From positions 1 through 64,000 of the forward strand of contig JAZQCI010000094.1 of assembly GCA_045546175.1 (NCBI GenBank): a DNA stretch of 64,000 nucleotides, read 5' to 3'. The stretch is from CAG-791 sp045546175. Lineage in GTDB: Bacteria > Bacillota > Clostridia > Lachnospirales > Lachnospiraceae. Positions within the stretch are counted from its first letter, which is position 1, and every line of letters starts with the position of its first letter. A program made the translations under genes and the position numbers. The notes under the pieces were generated by a model. That model did not search any database and was not told the origin of the DNA. It saw only the letters and a program-made list of their open reading frames with translations. Of this stretch, positions 43,705 through 51,144 are shown one piece after another.

Positions 43705-46283
43705 AATTTACCTGACACCGCAAAGTGGGGTAGATCCGCAAACACCCCGTCAAAATATCGCCCGACCAAAGGGATCATGACCGGATCCGCTATGATCATG
43801 TCGTAACCTCCTCTGCGAACAGCTTCGGCGATGTCAGACTCCTCTCTGAGCTGCAGATCGCCGTCTTCACGCAGCTCTTCTTTCATCATGAACCAGGAGG
43901 CGACGTCCACCTTGGATGCTCCGAGTTCCAGGAGCGCTTCCCTGCAGGAATTTGCCGTCACCTGTTCGTGGACGACCAGGATCTTCTTTCCGCTGACGTT
44001 TGTCTCTGATCCGTTATCCTTATCCATTGCAGTGAGTTTCGAGACGATCTCCCTGATCTTCTTCCCCGCGAGCGGATTGTAAAAGCGCAGCGGGATTCCA
44101 TATTTTGCCTCAAGTCTCTTTGCGGCTTCATAGCCCGAGACCGTCACTACAATGATCTCGCTAAGGCTCTGAGGATCCGCAAAGGAAAGGACACCGTCCT
44201 GCCTGCTTCCGAAAATCACTGCCTGCTTGCCGGTTGTTTTTTCGGCCTCTTCCCTGAGCGCCGCAAAATCCGCGAAGCCGCTCAGGTCCATATATTGGGC
44301 GCCCAGAATGCCGATCTGATCGCGGGACTTCTCCGCCTCATCCGGTCTTCGGGCAGCCCCGATCTTCTCGAATTTTTCAACCAGAGCCAGATACGCCTTC
44401 TCGACGCCTCTGTCATAATATTCCATGCCGTCGCAGGCGATCCCGATGCAGGGAAGGTCTGTCTTCTTCTCGGCCATCCTCTCCAGGGCCTTAAAATCCG
44501 TTCCGATGACAGCCGGGACCGGCGTTCCGACGATCGCGGTGAAGGCAGGGTCTTTCTCCGTACCATCCCGCAGCAGAGTGGCCGTGTCCGCCAGTTTCGC
44601 GATCAGGCGGTCGTCGCGACCCAGAATCGCGTCCATGTCGCGAAGCCCCGCGCTGAAGACAGCGCTCCTCTCGCGGAACCAGCGCGGCTCATCAAAACCA
44701 CAGATGTTACCCGTGCATCCGCCCGCGTCGCAGATCACGGTGATCCCGCCAAGCTCATAGAAAACGGAGACCGCTCCAGACTGGTCCGGGGCGAAAGGCG
44801 TAAGGACGCCACGATATCCTTTAGGCGGAAGGTTTTCGCTCTCCGGGCGATATCCCACCTCTGTACTGTCGGCGTCTCTGTTTTGGCTTCCGGTGCCCGC
44901 ACCTGTACCGATCCTTCTGACAAGCGCTCCTGCATCCTCCTGTTCTCCCAGCTGCACCAAAGATCCATAGAGGTCTTTTCTTCCGCTCCGCGCGGTCTCG
45001 TAGAGCGCCTCGAAGAACTGTTTTACCCCGATAAATCCGAAGGGCTGAATGTCCTGTCCCCACTGCAGGCAGGCTGCTCCGGGGTGATACCATCCCGCGT
45101 CGCGCCCAAGTGCTATATGCAGACCTCCCTCCGGCTCTGAAGGGTCTTCCTCGTACAGAAGCATGGAAGGCGCCAAGTTGGAGTACACCTTCGTCTGCGG
45201 GCTCAGCAACGCGAGGTGCCGGATATAGCGATAGGAATCCGTCGTCAGCGTCCCGAAGATCTCCCTGACGGCAAATCCGTAACGGACCAGTGCCAGCGCG
45301 AGCTCGAAGGGATCCGCGTTGATGGCTTCTCCTACGCTGAAGACCGCGTCCGGATAGTCCTCCCTGAATTTCTTCATGGCCGCTTTGGCCTCTTCGCTGA
45401 ACGCCTCGTAGTCAAAGCGGACGCCCAGTGCCGCTCCAAACGCGTCGTACTGCGCGGCGATCCTGTCGATCTGGTAGAGTCTCATCAGTTCAATGGAAGG
45501 GATCCCCAGCTTCTCCTCGAGATCGCCCGCCGCCGGCCTTGCCTCCGGATTGAGGACCAGGTTAAAGTTTGCCTCCGCCATCTTCTGAAATTCTTCGAAA
45601 TCCGGACATGAAGAGACTTCCCGGATCTTCCTGACTCCGATCTGTCGGAGCAGGTCCCGCAGCTCGCTCTTTTCATCCACCGGGGCAAAATAGCCCATGA
45701 TATTGACGCTGTTCGCCCTCTTTTTCATCGGTTCCAGCAGCGAGTAGATGGACTGCCTCACATGGACCATGGGAGGCTTTCGGCCTTCTCTTGTCAGCGC
45801 GTACATATAGCAGGGGCGAACGCGGATGCCGTCCAGCATTTTCTCGGCTTTCCTGCAGACTCGCTCCATATCCGTTCCCAGGAGCGCATCCACACAGGTG
45901 ATGCAAATCATGATGACGGAGGGCTTCTCCTTAAGACCTGCGGCCAGTTCGCACACCGCTTTGGGTATGCGGCGCAGGTGTCTTCCTGTGACCAGGTCCG
46001 TCTCATCCATGGTCAGATAGAAAAATCGGTTCTCGTATCCCTTCAGCGTACTGATGGAGGAGGTGTTTCTTCCGCAGCAGCCGGGAGGGACGATCAGCAT
46101 GACCGATCCGGGGACCGACAGGCCGGCTCTCTTGACACCGAATCCTTCCGCGCCCGGCGAGTTGAAGGAAAGGGTCGCCGGTGAACTGTAGATCAGATGT
46201 GTGGAGGACTTCATATCCTCCGGGATCGAATCCCTTCCTCTCTCCCATAATTCACTGACTGTATAACTTTTTGCTCTGTTCAT
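43701..46283 (-). CDS. Fused D-K nitrogenase component 1-like protein (set A)
   Basis: This is a single chain of 860 aa with two nitrogenase component 1 domains in tandem. The D-type half (residues 1-455) has Cys69-Cys70 (PPGCCGRN), Cys130 (CITCVDALLGTD) and Cys158 (RPCYMY), which line up with Cys328, Cys394 and Cys422 of the 728-residue H-D fusion. A low-complexity Gly/Thr/Ser linker (455-485) leads to the K-type half (490-860) with YELGG, Cys518, Cys523 and Cys528 (CDAGGCTGNIC), DEPRW and GTPVPAVIGTDF. The usual third K cysteine is replaced by proline. I chose ATG 46283, which overlaps the nflH-like stop as ATGA. The overlap with hypF is also ATGA. The substrate is unknown. Confidence 0.87.
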   Translation of the reverse strand: MNRAKSYTVSELWERGRDSIPEDMKSSTHLIYSSPATLSFNSPGAEGFGVKRAGLSVPGSVMLIVPPGCCGRNTSSISTLKGYENRFFYLTMDETDLVTGRHLRRIPKAVCELAAGLKEKPSVIMICITCVDALLGTDMERVCRKAEKMLDGIRVRPCYMYALTREGRKPPMVHVRQSIYSLLEPMKKRANSVNIMGYFAPVDEKSELRDLLRQIGVRKIREVSSCPDFEEFQKMAEANFNLVLNPEARPAAGDLEEKLGIPSIELMRLYQIDRIAAQYDAFGAALGVRFDYEAFSEEAKAAMKKFREDYPDAVFSVGEAINADPFELALALVRYGFAVREIFGTLTTDSYRYIRHLALLSPQTKVYSNLAPSMLLYEEDPSEPEGGLHIALGRDAGWYHPGAACLQWGQDIQPFGFIGVKQFFEALYETARSGRKDLYGSLVQLGEQEDAGALVRRIGTGAGTGSQNRDADSTEVGYRPESENLPPKGYRGVLTPFAPDQSGAVSVFYELGGITVICDAGGCTGNICGFDEPRWFRERSAVFSAGLRDMDAILGRDDRLIAKLADTATLLRDGTEKDPAFTAIVGTPVPAVIGTDFKALERMAEKKTDLPCIGIACDGMEYYDRGVEKAYLALVEKFEKIGAARRPDEAEKSRDQIGILGAQYMDLSGFADFAALREEAEKTTGKQAVIFGSRQDGVLSFADPQSLSEIIVVTVSGYEAAKRLEAKYGIPLRFYNPLAGKKIREIVSKLTAMDKDNGSETNVSGKKILVVHEQVTANSCREALLELGASKVDVASWFMMKEELREDGDLQLREESDIAEAVRRGGYDMIIADPVMIPLVGRYFDGVFADLPHFAVSGKL

Positions 46284-47044
46284 ATTGTTTTCTCTTCCTG
46301 CTCGATCAGCCCCCGCGCCAGTGCCAGGAAACATTTACTGACTTCCAGCTCCGGGTCTCCCTCGATCACTGTTTTGCCCTGGTCCTCAAAGCGGATGATG
46401 TCGTCGCTCCTGGGGATCCTCGCCACAATGGGAAGTCCCTTGGACGCCGCGAATTCTTCCACTTTTCTGCTCTCGCCCTCTACGTTTCTGCTGTTGAGAA
46501 TGATGCCCTCCACTCTGGCATAGCTTCGGTCCTCGAAGTTTCGGACCGCCGTGCAGATATTATTGGCGGCATAGAGCGCCATCTTCTCACCGGAAGTGAC
46601 GATGAGGACTTTCTGGGCGTATCCTTCCCGGATTGGCGCTGCGAAGCCGCCGCAGACCACATCTCCCAGAACATCGTACAGGACGACGTCCGGACGGTAG
46701 GTCTCGAAGAGGCGAAGGTCCTCCAGGAGACTGAAAGTCGCGATGATCCCTCTGCCCGCGCAGCCCAGTCCCGGGGTGGGTCCCCCTGTCTCAATGCACA
46801 GGATTCCGCCGTATCCTTCCTTGGCGATCTGGTCGATGGACTCCGGGTCTTCATCCTTCTCGCGCAGATAGTCCATAACCGGCTGCAGAGGACGCCCTCC
46901 CAGCAGGTTGATAGTGGAATCCGCCTTGGGATCACATCCGATCTGGATCACTCTTTTGCCCAGATAGGCGAAAGCGGCCGCCAGATTGGAGGTCATTGTG
47001 GACTTTCCTATGCCGCCTTTTCCGTATATCGCAAGTTTGATCAT
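46280..47044 (-). CDS. NifH-like ATP-dependent reductase (set A)
   Basis: This is a 254-residue homodimeric iron protein of the NifH/BchL/CfbC superfamily. P-loop YGKGGIGKST (7-16), CDPKADST (37-44), Cys95 in GLGCAGRG and Cys131 in DVVCGGFAAP, the two ligands of the bridging 4Fe-4S cluster, are all present. It is the first gene of the array; CGGAGGTAATA precedes ATG. It couples ATP hydrolysis to electron delivery, here presumably to the fused D-K protein whose start overlaps its stop. No nifE, nifN, nifB or nifV is near, so nitrogen fixation is unlikely. Confidence 0.93.
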   Translation of the reverse strand: MIKLAIYGKGGIGKSTMTSNLAAAFAYLGKRVIQIGCDPKADSTINLLGGRPLQPVMDYLREKDEDPESIDQIAKEGYGGILCIETGGPTPGLGCAGRGIIATFSLLEDLRLFETYRPDVVLYDVLGDVVCGGFAAPIREGYAQKVLIVTSGEKMALYAANNICTAVRNFEDRSYARVEGIILNSRNVEGESRKVEEFAASKGLPIVARIPRSDDIIRFEDQGKTVIEGDPELEVSKCFLALARGLIEQEEKTI

Positions 47045-47244
47045 TATTACCTCCGGGTTGCTGAATAATTACAAACAAAGAAAGAGCCCCTTCACCAAAC
47101 CGGTGAAAGAGCTCTTAAACAATCCAAACAGACACTCGCAGAATGAAGCATCCCCGCATTAGAACCAATTCAGGGCAAACAACGCCTCTCCTGCTTTACA
47201 GTCATATAAGTACTTTATTAATTGCGCTCTTCCAGGTCGGACAA
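47045..47244 (-). promoter_or_regulatory. Candidate promoter and long leader of the nitrogenase-like array
   Basis: On the minus strand TTGTCC (47239-47244) is followed after 17-18 bases by TTAATA/TAATAA near 47215-47221, a weak candidate promoter. The leader to the ATG at 47044 would be about 165 bases, far longer than elsewhere in the window, and contains the terminator-like hairpin at 47082-47116. I do not recognise a known riboswitch in it. Confidence 0.4.
47082..47116 (-). terminator. Terminator-like hairpin in the leader of nflH
   Basis: AAGAGCTCTTTCACC and GGTGAAGGGGCTCTT (minus strand) form a 15-bp stem with two G-U wobbles and a 5-base loop, followed by TCTTTGTTTG. It lies 38 bp before the nflH-like start. 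It may be an attenuator, or simply the terminator of the lipoprotein gene that ends at 47279. Confidence 0.6.
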
Positions 47245-47278
47245 ATACTTTCCTGTCAGAATTTTTTATTTTTTAGTT

Positions 47279-48211
47279 TTACTCTACTGAGTATACTACA
47301 TATTCGATGCCCGTGTCATTCATTCCGCTGACTTCGAACACATACTCTCCGTTCTCATACATAAAATCGAAATCGTAGTCGAAGGTTCCGGAGAAGCTGG
47401 CCTCGCCGAGCTGCGCCTGCACTTCGCTTGCCGGCGTTCCCCAGGTAAATCCGCAGGGAAGCTCCAATGCGGGGAGCTTAGGCTCGGCGCCGTCCTTGCC
47501 CTTGCCTTTCGTGATATAGATGCCCGTCATGGGAAGGTCGGAGAGCATAACTTCCGAATCGGAGTAGTTGCCGAATTCCGCCTTGACGATGACGTCGTCG
47601 TCCGTGAAATCGGGACTGGTCATCTTTGCCGTGACCGCCTCCATGGGAGCCATGCTCTTGGTGGAAGGATCCCCGTCATACTCTAAGATGAGGGTCCATT
47701 TTCCTAGCTTCATCCCGCTTATTTCGATCGGGAACTGCAGATCCATGCCGTCGAACTTCATAGCGCCGTCAAGGACATCATTGAGGTTCTGTGTGGACTG
47801 CTTTGCTTCTTCCTCTTCCTTCTTCTTCTCTTCTTTTTCCTTTTCCGCCTCGGTGTTGGCCTCGGAGACCTCCGGCTTTTCAATCACATCTTTTCCCTTA
47901 TCCTCAGTAGAAGCGGCGGGCGCCTGCTCTTTACCCGCGTCCTGCGCTTCCGTCTCCTTTTTGGAGGCGCTCTGCGCGGCGTCATCCGCCTTTACGACTT
48001 CATCCGATTTGACCTGTTCGGGGTTGATCGGTTCCTGTACCGTACTCGCAGCCGCTGTGCTCTCCTGAGTCTCCTGCGCTGCCGTCTCTTCCCCAGCAGT
48101 CTGAGCCGGCTCAGCGGACTTGCCGCATCCGTATGCCCCTGCCGTGAGCGCCAGCGCCAGGATCACAGCAGCGGTTCTCTTCCATTTCATTCCATAACCT
48201 TTTCTGATCAC
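47279..48211 (-). CDS. Lipoprotein of unknown function
   Basis: I place the start at a GTG (48211) five bases after GGAGGAG, which gives 310 aa; ATG codons at 48190 and 48238 are alternatives. A lipoprotein signal with AYGC lipobox is followed by a 100-residue Ala/Glu/Lys/Gln-rich linker that spans the wall. A globular domain of about 160 residues comes last (from LNDVLDGAMKFDGMDLQFP) with repeated Gly-Met-x-Leu patterns. I do not recognise the domain. It ends the run BMP-type gene, metallophosphoesterase, lipoprotein. Confidence 0.75.
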   Translation of the reverse strand: MIRKGYGMKWKRTAAVILALALTAGAYGCGKSAEPAQTAGEETAAQETQESTAAASTVQEPINPEQVKSDEVVKADDAAQSASKKETEAQDAGKEQAPAASTEDKGKDVIEKPEVSEANTEAEKEKEEKKKEEEEAKQSTQNLNDVLDGAMKFDGMDLQFPIEISGMKLGKWTLILEYDGDPSTKSMAPMEAVTAKMTSPDFTDDDVIVKAEFGNYSDSEVMLSDLPMTGIYITKGKGKDGAEPKLPALELPCGFTWGTPASEVQAQLGEASFSGTFDYDFDFMYENGEYVFEVSGMNDTGIEYVVYSVE

Positions 48212-48234
48212 TTTTTCTCCTCCAAAATTGTCGT

Positions 48235-48930
48235 TCATACGGGATTATGTCCAAATCCCCTGAACCTTTCCATAGTCCTGCAGTACCGGTCATACAGAAA
48301 GGATCCGGTCTTTCCGGTCTCCGGAAATGCTTCCTCCGGAATCTCCAGGATACAGGACTCATAAGCGTTGATGATGACCGCGCCCGACGGATGCTCCCTT
48401 CGCCGCTCGAATCCCCGGCTGTAGTTCTTGTGTACATGCCCGTGCAAAAGATAGAGCGGCCTGACTTTCATGAGCAGCTCATTGAAGCAGGCGAAACCTC
48501 TGTGCGGAAGATCTTCCAGATCCCCATAGCCGGCAGGCGGCGCATGGGTGACAAGAAGATCGATCCCGCCGGTAAAACGGGCCTTTCGACTGAGTTTCCT
48601 GACGCGCGCAGCCATCTCTCTCTCGGTGTACATGTCAGGACTTTCCTTGTATTTCATCGATCCGCCCAGTCCCGCGATTCTCATTCCTCTGTGATTATAT
48701 ATCATATTTTCGATGCAAATGCACCCATCCGGAGGTTTTTTATCATATCCCGTGTCATGATTTCCCCGGATATAGAGCAGCGTGCAGTTCCCGAGCGTCA
48801 CAAGAAACTCGAGATAACGGGAACTGAGATCTCCGCAGGAAATGATCAGTTCTACTCCCTCCAGTTTGTCCGGCGAGAAATAATCCCATAAAGATTTGCT
48901 TTCTACATCCGCGATCACAAGAACCTTCAC
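48235..48930 (-). CDS. Calcineurin-like metallophosphoesterase
   Basis: This is a 231-residue cytoplasmic enzyme with most metal ligands in place: ADVES at the N-terminus (Asp kept, the usual His missing), SCGDLS, RGNHD, VTHAPP and LHGHVHKN. It resembles small phosphoesterases of the YfcE/MJ0936 broad group. GTG start after AAGGAGAACGGTC. It follows the BMP-type gene by 15 bp. The substrate is unknown. Confidence 0.88.
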   Translation of the reverse strand: MKVLVIADVESKSLWDYFSPDKLEGVELIISCGDLSSRYLEFLVTLGNCTLLYIRGNHDTGYDKKPPDGCICIENMIYNHRGMRIAGLGGSMKYKESPDMYTEREMAARVRKLSRKARFTGGIDLLVTHAPPAGYGDLEDLPHRGFACFNELLMKVRPLYLLHGHVHKNYSRGFERRREHPSGAVIINAYESCILEIPEEAFPETGKTGSFLYDRYCRTMERFRGFGHNPV

Positions 48931-48945
48931 GACCGTTCTCCTTTA

Positions 48946-50904
48946 TTATTTGTTCTTTACTCCTGATACTTTCACAGTCTTTACTATGGAGTCATATAAT
49001 TCCCAGGTCTCCGGGATCTCGCCGATCACATTGTCGCAGAGCCAGTCCATCGTGATGATCTCCTTGTCGGTCAGGGCCGGTGAGCCCGCTCCTTTGAGAA
49101 CGCCCGTCTGCGTGTGGATCTCCCCTTCAAAAGGATTTACCGCATTGTTGATGACCGTACGCCGAAGCGCTGTCAGAGCCTTTCTGGATGCATAGGGAAG
49201 ATCATCGGAGAGAATGATGTCAATGACGCCCGCGGCCATTCCCCACCAGTAGTTTACCGCTTTGCCTCTGGCGTCGGCTTTGCGAGTATCCAAAGAGCCG
49301 TCAATGAGCTTTCGGATGATCTGTTCGTAGTAAGCGCCCCACTGATAGACGGGCGCCGCGAGGTTATCCACCTCCTGCTGCGCTCTTACGCTTCCGTCTG
49401 CCCTGAGCGAGCCTGCTTCATGGATTCTGTAGAGTCCGTATTTTCTTGACGGATCACTGGGCTTTATAAAATCGATTCCGGAGATGATCCTGCAACCGCT
49501 TTCGATCAGTTCTTTCTCCCAGTCGCTCCCCTTTTTGGAGGCCCACACCAGCTTGATCCTGGCGTAGGGATCGAACCAGGCCGCTCCGAGTGCGAAAGCG
49601 TTGATGTTGGCAATGCCGCCGTAGATCGGATAGTCCGCGCGGTACCCGATCATATGGTTCTCCGCAAGAGACGCGGCCAGGCACCCCATGAGGAACTTCG
49701 CCTCATACATTCTCGCATAATAGGTGGGAACGGAATTCAGGGACTGATTGACCGAACAGTTCATGATCCTCATGTCCGAGTATTGGATCGCCGCCTTGAG
49801 GCATTCCTCCATCATGGCCGGAGAAGTCGCGAACACAATATCATTTTCGTCGGCGCTGCAGGCCTCAAACGCCTCTTCCAGTTTTGCCGGGGAATTGCAG
49901 TTCTCGTATTTGATGGCCTCCACGGCGCCGTCAAACTTCTCCACAAGTTCGTTGGCCCCCAGTTCGTGCCCGTAGACCCAGCTGGACTCCTCGGCAGTTC
50001 GGTCGAAAAGGAACGCGGCGCGGATCGGTTTGCCGGAATAGGCGTTGGTGATCTTGAACAGCGTCTTCACGCCGCTTCCCCTGCCCATCTCCTCCGGGCT
50101 GCGAACCAGTTCAATACTGTCTTCGCTCGTCCTGGCGATGTACTCATTTCTTAGTTTCTGGATCTTGTTTTTGATCAGATTCTCCGAGTCATAGAGTAAA
50201 CTGTCCAGGTCAAAGACCTCAAGATAGAGCAAAAAAGCGTCTCCCACAGTCAGTCCCTGTCTTACGGCGTGGCTGGACTTATAACAATTTGTGAAGATCG
50301 TAAAGGCGGACCTCAGATCTTCGACCAGTTCATCCGGCCAGACTTTTTCCAGATCCTGTCCGAAATGCTCCGCGAGCTTCTTATAAGATCCCACTTTCGA
50401 AAATGTGATCTGGAACAATCCCGTCACATTGTAGAAATCAATGTATTCGTAATAGATCTTTGAACTCGGCTCGTCTGTCTTTGGCGGAAGAATGCGGATC
50501 ACGTGAGCGGGTATAGAGACATAGCCTATGAGCTTGGAGACGGAAACTCTCTTGTTTCCCTCTTCCACATAGAACTTGTTCATATACTCGTAGACCTTGA
50601 TGGGATCGCGGATTCCCTCTTCCGAGGCAGAGTCGTAAAGAGAAGCCCATTTCATGGCAAATTCGCTGGCGCGGTCGACGAGCGGCATGAAGTTACAGGC
50701 GAAAGCATTCTGCCTTCCGACAGTTTTGGTGCCGGCGATCATATCCAAGGGGATTTCTTTGATTCCCAGTTCTCTGACCGGCAGCTTATCTATATTCTGT
50801 ACCATAGAATCGAGCGCGGGAAGATAGGGATACTGTCCTGACATCACAGCTCTGCGATAGGCTCTGTCTCCCTCTTTTTTGGCACGATCATAATCAATCT
50901 GCAT
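48946..50904 (-). CDS. Signal-less BMP/PnrA-type protein with ParB-like N-terminal part
   Basis: The 652-residue protein has two parts. Residues 40-140 resemble a ParB/sulfiredoxin-like fold (LGIKEIPLDMIAGTKTVGRQ, then YVEEGNKRVSVSKLIGY), followed by a helical region to about 270. Residues 290-590 resemble the BMP/PnrA purine-nucleoside-binding lipoproteins (AAFLFDRTAEESSWVYGHELG, NDIVFATSPAMMEE, IYGGIANINAFALGAAWFDPYA). There is no signal peptide or lipobox, so the binding domain should be in the cytoplasm. A role as ligand-sensing regulator rather than transporter component is my inference. The start has AGAGGAATAAGCC. Confidence 0.75.
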   Translation of the reverse strand: MQIDYDRAKKEGDRAYRRAVMSGQYPYLPALDSMVQNIDKLPVRELGIKEIPLDMIAGTKTVGRQNAFACNFMPLVDRASEFAMKWASLYDSASEEGIRDPIKVYEYMNKFYVEEGNKRVSVSKLIGYVSIPAHVIRILPPKTDEPSSKIYYEYIDFYNVTGLFQITFSKVGSYKKLAEHFGQDLEKVWPDELVEDLRSAFTIFTNCYKSSHAVRQGLTVGDAFLLYLEVFDLDSLLYDSENLIKNKIQKLRNEYIARTSEDSIELVRSPEEMGRGSGVKTLFKITNAYSGKPIRAAFLFDRTAEESSWVYGHELGANELVEKFDGAVEAIKYENCNSPAKLEEAFEACSADENDIVFATSPAMMEECLKAAIQYSDMRIMNCSVNQSLNSVPTYYARMYEAKFLMGCLAASLAENHMIGYRADYPIYGGIANINAFALGAAWFDPYARIKLVWASKKGSDWEKELIESGCRIISGIDFIKPSDPSRKYGLYRIHEAGSLRADGSVRAQQEVDNLAAPVYQWGAYYEQIIRKLIDGSLDTRKADARGKAVNYWWGMAAGVIDIILSDDLPYASRKALTALRRTVINNAVNPFEGEIHTQTGVLKGAGSPALTDKEIITMDWLCDNVIGEIPETWELYDSIVKTVKVSGVKNK

Positions 50905-50983
50905 GGCTTATTCCTCTCTTAGTAGGTAGTAATTATTTAAAAGTATACATAACTTTCCCACAAACGAAAATGTCAGAATCGAC

Positions 50984-51001
50984 AAATCCGTAAACGGATT
51001 T
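50984..51001. promoter_or_regulatory. Perfect 18-bp dyad upstream of the BMP-type gene
   Basis: AAATCCGT and ACGGATTT are separated by two bases, 80 bp before the BMP-type start. TATACT lies about 35 bp nearer the gene on the minus strand, so the dyad would sit upstream of the core promoter. It looks like a regulator binding site. The rest of the 240-bp gap holds only the terminator at 51093-51138. Confidence 0.45.
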
Positions 51002-51092
51002 TCTATATTTAAACTTTATTTAAGATTACGGTGGTATTTTCAGTATAGATTCATTAATCAGCCGAACGGGATGCATCTGCATTCGTTCTCCA

Positions 51093-51138
51093 TAAAAATG
51101 CGCGGTCAAGGTCTAACTCCCTTGACCGCGCTCTTTTT
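51093..51138. terminator. Terminator after the exopolysaccharide gene group
   Basis: GCGCGGTCAAGG (51100-51111) and CCTTGACCGCGC (51120-51131) are perfectly complementary, with T runs on both strands. It follows the phosphoesterase-like gene by a few bases. Confidence 0.88.
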
Positions 51139-51144
51139 GTATCC

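Noticed and set aside
31470..47044. Reading the array as a nitrogen-fixation (nif) cluster
   Set aside because: No nifE, nifN, nifB, nifV or nifX is present. The D and K domains lack recognisable FeMo-cofactor ligands and one P-cluster cysteine, and the partners are hydrogenase maturases.
48946..50904. Reading the BMP-type protein as a normal ABC-transporter lipoprotein
   Set aside because: There is no signal peptide or lipobox, no permease or ATPase gene nearby, and a long extra N-terminal part.
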